Assembly (NCBI GenBank): GCA_005882715.1
Contig: VBEI01000032.1
Span: 1 to 12,746, forward strand
Length of the DNA stretch: 12,746 bases
DNA from: Chloroflexota bacterium
GTDB taxonomy: Bacteria; Chloroflexota; Dehalococcoidia; SM23-28-2; RBG-16-64-32
Direction: 5' to 3'
In this document: in pieces, positions 6,114 to 12,746 of the stretch
Numbering within the stretch: position 1 is the first letter of the stretch
Layout of the letters: each line of letters starts with the position of its first letter
Notes under the pieces: model-generated
The model's input: only the letters and a program-made list of their open reading frames with translations
Told to the model about the DNA's origin: nothing
Databases searched by the model: none
Made by a program: the position numbers and the translations under genes

Positions 6114-7109
6114 ATGCACACCGGTGCCTGCTGCTCCCCTACCTCTGATCGTGAGGAATCTGACCATTCCGCGACATCCCGCGTGCCCGCCTTGGGCTCC
6201 GCGCCACCCTCTGGACCGCATGCCTCAGCGGGCACCCAAGAGCACGCGGACAATGCCGCGAGCCTTCGAATGCTCCTGTTGCCCGGAGGCGACTTCCTGA
6301 TGGGCACGGACGAGTGCGTTGGCGACCTTGCTGACGGGGAAGGGCCGCTCCACTGCGTCTCGCTGCACCCCTTCTGGATCGATCCTCATGCTGTGTCGAA
6401 TGCTCGTTTTCACGAGTTCACCGCATCCACCGGATACGTCACGGACGCAGAGCACTTCGGCTGGTCGTTCGTCTTCGCCGGTCTGCTGCCCGATGGCCAT
6501 CCTGAGACGGCCGGCGTTGCGGGCGCCCCCTGGTGGCGGCAGGTTGAGGGAGCTGACTGGAGACACCCAGAGGGTGCTCATTCCGACATTCATGACCGTC
6601 TGGACCACCCGGTCGTGCACGTATCCTGGGCGGACGCCATGGCCTATTGTGCCTGGGCCGGCGTACGCCTTCCCAGGGAGGCGGAGTGGGAGCACGCAGC
6701 CCGCGGCGGGCTGTCTTTGCAGCGCTACCCCTGGGGCAATGAGTTGACCCCCGGCGGCATTCACCGCTGCAACATATGGCAGGGCCGGTTCCCGGGTGAG
6801 AACACCTGCGAAGACGGCTATTACGGAACCGCGCCTGTGGACGCCTTTCAACCCAACGGATTTGGCCTGTACAACACGGTCGGCAACGTCTGGGAGTGGT
6901 GCAGCGACTGGTTTAGCCCTCGATATTACGCCGTATCGCCAAAGGACAATCCTCCGGGACCTGCTGAGGGTACCCGCCGCGTCATCCGCGGCGGTTCGTA
7001 CCTTTGCCACGAGTCCTACTGCTTCCGCTACCGTAATGCCGCCCGTAGCGCCAGCACGCCCGACAGCAGCACCGGCAACACCGGCTTCCGCTGCGCGAGC
7101 GATGCGTAA
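6114..7109 (+). CDS. Formylglycine-generating enzyme (sulfatase-modifying factor)
   Basis: FGE oxidises the Cys in the C-x-P-x-R motif of type I sulfatases to formylglycine, using oxygen and copper. The 331-residue protein has a variable, low-complexity first 50 residues, then the full FGE-sulfatase fold: LPGGDFLMGTD, FWIDPHAVSNARF, HPVVHVSWADAMAYCAWAG, RLPREAEWEHAARGG, YPWGNEL, NVWEWCSDWF, and GGSYLCHESYCFRYR with the end NTGFRC. The catalytic pair C298 and C303 is present, as in the active Streptomyces enzyme, so this is a true FGE rather than one of the many Cys-less paralogues. The early Cys-Cys-Ser-Pro at 6-9 is an oddity also found near the start of some FGEs. GAGG lies only four bases before ATG 6114. 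A shorter start near 6270 would drop the variable segment. It is the second gene of the operon, with its obvious substrate directly upstream. Confidence 0.95.
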   Translation: MHTGACCSPTSDREESDHSATSRVPALGSAPPSGPHASAGTQEHADNAASLRMLLLPGGDFLMGTDECVGDLADGEGPLHCVSLHPFWIDPHAVSNARFHEFTASTGYVTDAEHFGWSFVFAGLLPDGHPETAGVAGAPWWRQVEGADWRHPEGAHSDIHDRLDHPVVHVSWADAMAYCAWAGVRLPREAEWEHAARGGLSLQRYPWGNELTPGGIHRCNIWQGRFPGENTCEDGYYGTAPVDAFQPNGFGLYNTVGNVWEWCSDWFSPRYYAVSPKDNPPGPAEGTRRVIRGGSYLCHESYCFRYRNAARSASTPDSSTGNTGFRCASDA

Positions 7110-7146
7110 CGCCGATGGAGCAGGCGAAACCTCTAACCTGGACCTG

Positions 7147-7153
7147 AAGGAGG
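7147..7153 (+). promoter_or_regulatory. Shine-Dalgarno that supports a TTG start
   Basis: AAGGAGG ends seven bases before TTG at 7161. The perfect match and ideal spacing make TTG the start of the dehalogenase gene although no ATG is available there. Confidence 0.8.
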
Positions 7154-7160
7154 TCGCTTC

Positions 7161-8066
7161 TTGGATTACTTACGGACATCAGACGACCGCTTCGCAGATC
7201 TTCCCGACTTCCCCTTTCAGCCGAATTACGTCTCAATTCCCGACTGGGAAGGGTGTGAGCTGCGCGTCCATTACCTTGACGAGGGACCGGCGCATGCTGA
7301 ACCTGTCTTGATGCTGCATGGCGAGCCGTCTTGGTGTTACCTATATCGCAAGATGATTCCCGTCATTGTCGAAGCCGGTTACCGGGCTGTCGCTCCTGAC
7401 CTCATTGGCTTCGGCCGCTCGGATAAGCCAAAACGCCGAGGGGACTACACCTACCAGCGCCACGTTGACTCGATGCATTCATTTATTAACGCGCTCGATT
7501 TGCGTCGGCTGACTCTTGTCTGTCAGGACTGGGGCGGTCTCATCGGCCTTCGCCTGGCCGCAGAGCAGCCTGACCGCTTCGCACGAATCGTTGCTGCCAA
7601 CACCTTCTTGCCGACCGGCGAACGGCCTCCGGGCGAGGCCTTCATGCGCTGGCAGCGATTTTCCCAGGAAACGCCCATCTTTAACGTGGGAAGGATTGTA
7701 AACGGCGGCTGCGTTACGGACCTATCTCCGGAAGTAATGGCCGCGTACGACGCTCCCTTCCCGGACGAGACTTACAAGGAGGGCGCCCGCCAGTTCCCGC
7801 TTCTCGTGCCTACTTCGCCCGAAGACCCGGCCGCCGAAGCGAACAAGCGTGCCTGGGAAGCCCTTCGAAAGTGGACGAAGCCTTTCCTCACAGCCTTCAG
7901 CGACTCGGATCCCGTTACCCGGGGTGCCGAGCGACTGCTTGAAGCACAGATCCCCGGTGCGGCAGGTCAAGCGCACACCACAATCATGGGTGCTGGCCAC
8001 TTCCTGCAGGAGGACAAGGGGGAGGATCTCGCACGAATTGTCGTGGATTTCATCGGATGCAGCTAG
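7161..8066 (+). CDS. dhmA: Haloalkane dehalogenase (HLD-I type alpha/beta hydrolase)
   Basis: Haloalkane dehalogenases cleave carbon-halogen bonds by an Asp nucleophile, giving an alcohol and halide. The 301-residue protein has the HLD-I pattern. HGEPSW (H53-W58) forms the oxyanion region. The nucleophile is D123 followed by halide-binding W124 (LVCQDWGGLIG). W164 in the cap (FMRWQRFSQ) is the likely second halide-binding Trp. D250 (FSDSDP) is the acid and H280 (GAGHFLQED) the base. All catalytic positions are kept and length is normal. The start is TTG, chosen because AAGGAGG lies seven bases upstream and the sequence from it (DYLRTSDDRFADLPDFPF) matches the N-terminus usual in the DhmA group. 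It is third in the operon, 51 bases after the FGE. Real substrates in this family are hard to predict; epoxide hydrolase is less likely given the halide-binding Trp pair. The symbol is by subfamily resemblance. Confidence 0.9.
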   Translation: MDYLRTSDDRFADLPDFPFQPNYVSIPDWEGCELRVHYLDEGPAHAEPVLMLHGEPSWCYLYRKMIPVIVEAGYRAVAPDLIGFGRSDKPKRRGDYTYQRHVDSMHSFINALDLRRLTLVCQDWGGLIGLRLAAEQPDRFARIVAANTFLPTGERPPGEAFMRWQRFSQETPIFNVGRIVNGGCVTDLSPEVMAAYDAPFPDETYKEGARQFPLLVPTSPEDPAAEANKRAWEALRKWTKPFLTAFSDSDPVTRGAERLLEAQIPGAAGQAHTTIMGAGHFLQEDKGEDLARIVVDFIGCS

Positions 8067-8313
8067 TTGAGGCGGGTCACCGGAGCTAGGTCAATTTCCG
8101 GCCGAAGCAGTTAAATTCGTGATTTTATCCTGGCCGGCTTGTTGGGCGAAGCCCAAGGAGCTCGTCTTAGAAGACGGGAATTCAGGCAAAGGCATCGCTG
8201 CGCTCGACCGCGACAGCCATCACGGATTAAGGAATTCTAATCCGCTCTCAACCTTGCTTTAATCTTCTTCCCCTACGATGAGCGTGGATGCTCAGACCTA
8301 GGAGGGCAGATTC
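8067..8313. other. Intergenic region with several hairpins, before the PDZ gene
   Basis: There are three perfect short inverted repeats. TTGGGC-GAA-GCCCAA (8142-8156) has a three-base loop and could mark the operon end, but no T-run follows. CGTCTT/AAGACG lies at 8163-8176. CGGATTA/TAATCCG (8223-8244) has GAATTC in its loop. The last lies about 70 bases before the PDZ gene and could be an operator. No convincing -35/-10 pair was found. Confidence 0.35.
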
Positions 8314-9147
8314 ATGAAGAGATTTATTGCGGCCGGCGTCGTAGCACTGCTTATAGCAGGAGGCGTTGGCGGGGTGATCGCCGCGGGTGCGCTCAGCGGG
8401 ACAGGTTCCTCGACGATGGATGTGGGCGCTCAACAGACAGAGCAGAAGGCGTGGTTAGGCGTCAAAATTGTGCAGTCGCCGGACGGACCGACAATCGCTG
8501 CAGTGATTGCGGACAGCCCGGCCGAAAAGGCGGGGCTCAAGCGCAACGATGTCATCAAGAGCGTAGACGGCAACTCAGTAGCAGACCCGGCTGCGGTGCG
8601 TAATACCATCGAGAACAAGAAGCCTGGTGATACCGTCACACTCTCAATCACCCGCGACGGCAACGCCCAGGATGTAACGGCTACTCTGGAAGCTCGTCCC
8701 GAGCCAGTGCCCCAGGCGAACCCGGTCTTCCCCGAACTGAACGGCATCCCGAAAGATCAGCTTTTCAGCCACTTCCTCGGCGGCTCGTTCCAATTCAAGG
8801 ACGCTGCTGGAAGCATGCACACCGCTACGGCTGATCTAGGGACCGTGACCGCCGTTGACGCGAGCGCCAAGACCCTTACGGTCAACCTCAACTCAGGTGA
8901 CTCGAAGACCTACAACATCACTTCAGATGTCCATATTCGGCCGGCGCTCTCCGACTTCCAAAACGGCGACCATGTGACAGCGATTTCCGTCGACGGCACG
9001 CTTCGGGCGGTCACGAAGGGCGGCCACTTCCTGCCTTTATTCGGAGGCGAGAAGCACGGTGGTTTTCGTCACCACGAAGGCGGTCGCTTCGACTCCGAAA
9101 AGGCGCCTGAAGGAACAGAATCGAGCACGTCCGGCGGTGGATTGTAA
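8314..9147 (+). CDS. Exported PDZ-domain protein without protease domain
   Basis: The 277-residue protein starts behind AGGAGGG with a seven-base gap. Residues 1-28 are a signal peptide or single membrane anchor (MKRFIAAGVVALLIAGGVGG). Residues about 46-128 are a PDZ domain of the bacterial DegP/HtrA kind: WLGV carboxylate-binding loop, SPAEKAGLKRNDVIKSVDG, PGDTVTLSITRDG. A second beta-rich unit (about 175-236, LGTVTAVDASAKTLTVNL onward) resembles DUF5666-like repeats. The tail is His/Gly-rich and then Glu/Ser-rich. There is no Ser-protease domain (no GNSGG) and no transpeptidase or metalloprotease site, so it probably binds exported protein C-termini or acts in envelope stress sensing. It stands alone, between the sulfatase operon and the signalling genes on the other strand. 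Confidence 0.88.
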   Translation: MKRFIAAGVVALLIAGGVGGVIAAGALSGTGSSTMDVGAQQTEQKAWLGVKIVQSPDGPTIAAVIADSPAEKAGLKRNDVIKSVDGNSVADPAAVRNTIENKKPGDTVTLSITRDGNAQDVTATLEARPEPVPQANPVFPELNGIPKDQLFSHFLGGSFQFKDAAGSMHTATADLGTVTAVDASAKTLTVNLNSGDSKTYNITSDVHIRPALSDFQNGDHVTAISVDGTLRAVTKGGHFLPLFGGEKHGGFRHHEGGRFDSEKAPEGTESSTSGGGL

Positions 9148-9425
9148 ACGACCTAGGAGCGCTCCGCCGACCTATTTATCCAGAAGAATTGACTGACCTA
9201 CCTAATCGGGTTGGGTCCGGAATCCGGCCATGTGGTCTATAACCGGTCAATCCTCGATTGATAGCGAGAGGTGCTCACGACCGATACTGGTTATATCTGC
9301 TCGCCTTAATGGTTTCTGCCCCACTTAGCCGCACGTCGGTCAGCCCCGTATTGTCCCACTAACCGACCTGCCGGGTACCGAAGCAGGGACTCAGCGGCAG
9401 ACGAGTACAGGAGGGGCGTGCCTCG
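9148..9425. other. Convergent intergenic region
   Basis: This lies between the ends of the rightward PDZ gene and the leftward response regulator. It holds a small perfect hairpin, TCAATC-CTC-GATTGA (around 9248-9262). A wider imperfect inverted pair, ATAACCGGT (about 9239-9247) and ACTGGTTAT, encloses it. No T-run follows either structure. No gene is supported here. Confidence 0.35.
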
Positions 9426-10385
9426 TTACGTCCTCACGATATCGCGATCGACGCCGGTACAGGTCGCGTGCACTTGGTTCTTACCTGCCGTCTTCGCCCG
9501 CCGAAGGGCCGTGTCAGCTCCCTCAATGATGCTTTCTGGGTAAGGGATAGGCTGCCCGGCGGTCGTAAGCACGCCTATGCTGGCAGTAACCGGCAACGCC
9601 CTGCCGCCCGCGACCAGGCACTGCTCGGCGATGCTGGTGCGGAGGCGTTCAGCCAGGTGCAAAGCGCCCTCATGATTAGTTTCTGTCAGCACTACGCAGA
9701 ATTCGTCCCCGCCGAACCTGGCCGCAATATCGCAGTCACGTATTGAGCCAGAGATAAGGCTCGCTACCTGCCGGAGGATCGCATCGCCCTGGAGGTGCCC
9801 GTAGAGATCGTTGTACTGCTTGAACCCGTCGATGTCGATCATGAGGCATGAGAGGGTACCTCCGTACCTGCCGACGCGGCCGCACTCTCTGCGAACTGCG
9901 TCGGCCAGATAGCGCCTGTTGTAGAGATCTGTGAGGGCGTCGATGACGGCCAGCCTCTCGGTCTCGAGTTTCTGACGACGCGCCGCCTTCTCGCGTGTAG
10001 CCTTTTTCAGGCATTCGCTAATCGCTGTTCCAAGCGCCTCCGGCTCGATGCGTGCCTTGAGGAAGTAGTCGTAGGCGCCGGCGAGGATTGCTTCCTTCGC
10101 CACAAGCTCATCGCCAGAGCCGGTCAGCATTATGATGGGCGGCAATTCCTGTCCGACCGGGAGCCCGCGCAGAAATTCCAGGCCGCTTTGGCCGGGGAGA
10201 TCATAGTCGAGAAGCATAAGATCGACTTCGATTGTGTCTAGAAGCCGGCTCAGCCCCTTGGTTGACGTCAGAACTTCGATGTCGAAGTCGATCTCCTGGC
10301 ATCTTTCGAGGGCCCGGCGGATCAGGTACTGATCTGTCGGACTGTCCTCGACGACAAGCACTCGAACGGTTCTTCTAATTGTCAT
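9426..10385 (-). CDS. Response regulator with GGDEF output (diguanylate cyclase)
   Basis: The 319-residue protein synthesises c-di-GMP from two GTP when phosphorylated. A receiver domain (about 6-125) keeps E13/D14 (VVEDS), the phosphoacceptor D60 (LMLLDYDLPG), T88 and K110. A helical linker (126-145) leads to a GGDEF domain (146-305) with DALTDLYNRRYL at its start and the intact signature GGDEF at 225-229. R216-x-x-D219 lies exactly five residues before the signature; this is the canonical I-site for product inhibition. The fold matches PleD/WspR-type regulators with a single receiver. The start is ATG 10385, with AGAGG about seven bases upstream. No partner histidine kinase is in the window. 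It lies downstream of the cyclase gene on the same strand but 228 bases away, so it may be transcribed separately. Confidence 0.95.
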   Translation of the reverse strand: MTIRRTVRVLVVEDSPTDQYLIRRALERCQEIDFDIEVLTSTKGLSRLLDTIEVDLMLLDYDLPGQSGLEFLRGLPVGQELPPIIMLTGSGDELVAKEAILAGAYDYFLKARIEPEALGTAISECLKKATREKAARRQKLETERLAVIDALTDLYNRRYLADAVRRECGRVGRYGGTLSCLMIDIDGFKQYNDLYGHLQGDAILRQVASLISGSIRDCDIAARFGGDEFCVVLTETNHEGALHLAERLRTSIAEQCLVAGGRALPVTASIGVLTTAGQPIPYPESIIEGADTALRRAKTAGKNQVHATCTGVDRDIVRT

Positions 10386-10613
10386 TTGTTACCTCTCGCC
10401 TGCGCTGGCGCCGCCGTTACGGCCAGGAAGGGAGCGCCAGTCTCTCACCGTCTAGACGCCTGCACCTTGACAGTTGTTACGGGCGACTGACTATGTCCCT
10501 AAACTCGGCCAACCGGCTACTTCAATTCGCGATACCGGTCGATGTTCGGCGGCTCTCCCAACGGGAGCGGTGATAACACGTTGTCGTGCCGCTGTCCGAA
10601 CATCTCTGGGTGC
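10386..10613. other. Gap between two minus-strand signalling genes, holding a large inverted repeat
   Basis: GATGTTCGG (10541-10549) and CCGAACATC (10596-10604) are perfect 9-base inverted copies. Inside, CGGC/GCCG could extend the stem, and CTCCC-AAC-GGGAG (10555-10567) forms a tight hairpin. The element starts about ten bases past the stop of the cyclase gene, so it would fold at the 3' end of that mRNA. No T-run follows on the minus strand, so it is not a classic terminator. No promoter for the response regulator is clear here. Confidence 0.45.
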
Positions 10614-12746
10614 CTACGTCAAGAACAAGTCCACCGCCTGCACAATCTCCGCCACATCACGCGGGTCGTACCTCATGGTCTCGCCCTCCAGCGGTACGAG
10701 GCGGGCGTTGGGGATCTGAGCTGCCATCAGCTGGCCGAACTCATAACGGAACAGATTGTCGTTGACGCGCTGGAGTATCAGCGTGGGCGCCTTGATCTGC
10801 GGCAGAAGGGCGGTGACGTCCACGGCGTAGATGTCTTCGAGGATGCGGGCCACGGTCTCGCCGCCGGAGGACTCACGGAAGAGAGTGCCCCGGCGGAGGT
10901 TGGCGGCGGAGCGCTCGTGGCCGACGGTGTCGGCGAACAGCTGTGCTGCGGACTCCCAGTTGCTGCGGGCAAGGCCGGCGAATCCGTCGATTTGGTCGCG
11001 GCTGACGACGTCGGCGCCGCGGGTGAAGGTGGCAACGAGGACGAGCCGGAGGTCGAGCTCCGAGTGGCGGGTCACGAAGTCGATGGCGCGGGGCCCCGCG
11101 AGGGTCTGTCCCCATAGGGTGAACTGCCGCAGGCCCAGCGCCTTCACGACGGCCTCGAGATCGCGGATGAGCGCCTCGTGGGAGAAATCCTTGACGTCGC
11201 ACTCCGATAGGCCGGTGCCCCGGCTGTCGTAACGGACGACGGTGCGGGCTTTGCCGATTCGCTCGTAGAACTGTTGCTCCTCCGGGATGGAGAACGACTC
11301 GTTGAAGTAGGGGATGAAGACGACGGGCGGTCCCTCGCCGAACGTGGCGTAGGCGATGCGGACGTCGTCTGACGTGGTGCAGTAGAGGACGCCCGGCGAG
11401 CCAGGGGCAAGGGCAGACGGCACAGGCGCGGGGCCTTCAGACGGCTGAGCGTCGGCTGACCACACGACGGCGTGCACACGATGTGTACCGCTCAGGCCCT
11501 TCAGTTCGACGTCGCGTCCCTTGTCAAAGGTGAGGTCGCCGGCACTGTCGACGAGGGCTTTGAGCAGGGAGGAGATGAGGATTTGCCCGCCGCGGGCCTG
11601 CGCTGCGATGCGGGCGGCGAGAATGACGTTCCTGCCGAAGAAGTCCTCTTTGCCAGCAGGAGTTTCTTCCTTGATCGTCTCGCCGGCGTGCAGGCCCATG
11701 CGCACGCGGACGGGCTCCTCCGCACTCTCGTTCCGTTCGGCCAGGGCGAACTGGATGCCGACGGCGCAGTCGAGGGCTTTGCGGGCCGACTGAAAGGCAA
11801 CCATGAAGCCGTCACCCTCGTTCTTGACCTCGAAGCCACCGTACTTAACGATCTTGGAACGGAAGATGGCGTTGTGGTCGCGGATGACTTCCATGAACTG
11901 CTTGTCGCCCAGGCGATCGGCCATCTGAGTTGAGCCCTCGATGTCGCTGAAGAGGATCGTGACGGTACCGTCGGGGGCGGCGTGTGGTCGCAGGTCGGGC
12001 TTCTCCTCGCGCACGACGCGGGCAACGGTATCGAGCGATGTGTAGACGTCGCTCGATGTGATGCCCTGGAAGCGGAGCTTGAGGCGCATAGCGTCTTCCA
12101 GAGACGGCTGCATCTTCATGTCCCGGAACTCGCGGACCGCCAGGTTCAGGTGCTCCGCCGCTTCTGCGCGCTCGTCGGGAAAGTGCTCGAAGAGCAGGCC
12201 AGCCAGCGCCAGGCGAACATGAGCTGTCTCCGGGTGGTCCTCAATCCTCTTTGCGAAGTCAAGGGCTACCAGCAAATGACGGCGCCCTGTGTCAAAATCA
12301 CCCAGCAGAGCAGCGACGAGCCCCAGGGGTCGTCCGGTCGTCGTCACCGGTAAGGCGTACCAATCGTCAGCTTCCTTGAGCCGCTCATAAAGGACGCGGG
12401 CAGACTCAGCGTCGCCGGTGATTGCACAGGCATTGAGAAGGTTGGTGAGGGTGACGCAATCAGTCCAGTCATCCATCTCGCCGATGGCGCGCTCCACGAT
12501 CAGTCTACGCACCATCTCTCGTGCTTCATCGATGCGGCCGGCTTGCGCAAGCTGGAGGGCGATCACGGAGTCTCCGTGTAAGAGGCTGGGCCACGCCCAC
12601 TGCCCTTTGATCATCTCATCGTAGCGCCCCAGGTGACCGAGGCCCACGCTGGAAGCCCACGTTCCCATCAGCTGCCCCCAGAGCTCTATTCCCAGGGCGC
12701 TCGCGCTCGCGGCAAGGTTCTGTGAGATCTCCACCCCTTTCTCAAT
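10614..12746 (-). CDS. Class III adenylate cyclase fused to TPR-like and inactive alpha/beta-hydrolase domains (5' end outside window)
   Basis: The minus frame is open to the window edge, so the true start probably lies outside; GTG at 12734 is only the first start-like codon inside. Numbering from that codon: residues 1-245 are helical and TPR-like, as in large AAA/TPR regulators. Residues 255-425 are a class III cyclase homology domain with metal Asp D264 (LFSDIEGST) and D308 (KNEGDGF), adenine-type K304, D364 (EDFFG) and R375 (AAR), so ATP is the expected substrate. The transition-state Asn of the usual V-N-x-A-A-R motif is Ile here (I371). After a Pro/Ala linker, residues 447-706 are an alpha/beta-hydrolase fold (RYDSRGTGLS; LWGQTLAGP). 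The nucleophile Ser of G-x-S-x-G is Thr (T544) and the His position is Met (M687), so hydrolysis is unlikely. I infer a sensor of a small ligand that tunes cAMP output. Confidence 0.9.
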   Translation of the reverse strand: MEKGVEISQNLAASASALGIELWGQLMGTWASSVGLGHLGRYDEMIKGQWAWPSLLHGDSVIALQLAQAGRIDEAREMVRRLIVERAIGEMDDWTDCVTLTNLLNACAITGDAESARVLYERLKEADDWYALPVTTTGRPLGLVAALLGDFDTGRRHLLVALDFAKRIEDHPETAHVRLALAGLLFEHFPDERAEAAEHLNLAVREFRDMKMQPSLEDAMRLKLRFQGITSSDVYTSLDTVARVVREEKPDLRPHAAPDGTVTILFSDIEGSTQMADRLGDKQFMEVIRDHNAIFRSKIVKYGGFEVKNEGDGFMVAFQSARKALDCAVGIQFALAERNESAEEPVRVRMGLHAGETIKEETPAGKEDFFGRNVILAARIAAQARGGQILISSLLKALVDSAGDLTFDKGRDVELKGLSGTHRVHAVVWSADAQPSEGPAPVPSALAPGSPGVLYCTTSDDVRIAYATFGEGPPVVFIPYFNESFSIPEEQQFYERIGKARTVVRYDSRGTGLSECDVKDFSHEALIRDLEAVVKALGLRQFTLWGQTLAGPRAIDFVTRHSELDLRLVLVATFTRGADVVSRDQIDGFAGLARSNWESAAQLFADTVGHERSAANLRRGTLFRESSGGETVARILEDIYAVDVTALLPQIKAPTLILQRVNDNLFRYEFGQLMAAQIPNARLVPLEGETMRYDPRDVAEIVQAVDLFLT

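Noticed and set aside
8142..8156. TTGGGC-GAA-GCCCAA as the terminator of the dehalogenase operon
   Set aside because: The stem is good but purines follow instead of a T-run, so it is described only as a hairpin.
8254..8279. TTGCTT / TACGAT as promoter of the PDZ gene
   Set aside because: The gap is only 14 bases, too short for a sigma70 promoter, and both hexamers are weak.
10542..11117. 191-codon plus-strand frame opposite the alpha/beta-hydrolase domain
   Set aside because: It is a shadow of the minus-strand cyclase fusion, whose motifs are unambiguous.

Overview
The window comes from a GC-rich bacterium. Three things hint at Chloroflexota or a related high-GC terrestrial or aquatic lineage: a class III cyclase joined to an alpha/beta-hydrolase domain, a secreted small protein, and traces of Pro/Thr-rich surface-protein linkers. 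The sulfatase and formylglycine-generating enzyme (FGE) also resemble actinobacterial ones, so the phylum is an inference. I see no tRNA, rRNA, CRISPR array, transposase or phage gene.

Layout. Positions 1-637 (minus) hold the N-terminal third of an MMPL/RND-type transporter that runs off the left edge. Positions 638-3800 are gene-poor. They hold one secreted protein of unknown function (1649-2191, minus), a tiny C2H2-like zinc-finger protein (2791-3012, minus), a strong sigma70-type promoter with upstream repeats and a structured leader (2353-2617, plus), and several short frameshifted or decayed ORFs.

Positions 3805-8066 (plus) are the best-defined block. It is a three-gene operon: a formylglycine-type arylsulfatase, its likely maturase (an FGE with both catalytic cysteines), and a haloalkane dehalogenase that starts at TTG behind a perfect Shine-Dalgarno. 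The FGE can convert the active-site Cys of the sulfatase, so the desulfation module is self-contained. Adding a dehalogenase suggests catabolism of sulfated and/or halogenated organic compounds.

Positions 8314-9147 (plus) encode an exported PDZ-domain protein without a protease domain. Two minus-strand signalling genes follow: a REC-GGDEF response regulator (9426-10385), predicted to make c-di-GMP under product inhibition, and a large multidomain protein (10614-12746, open at the right edge). The latter has a helical/TPR-like region, a class III adenylate cyclase domain, and a C-terminal alpha/beta-hydrolase fold whose nucleophile and histidine positions are both replaced, so it looks like a sensor rather than an enzyme.

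The most unusual items are the cyclase/pseudo-hydrolase fusion, the sulfatase-FGE-dehalogenase operon, and the repeat-promoter-alternative-hairpin region at 2353-2777 that leads into a frameshifted signal-peptide ORF.
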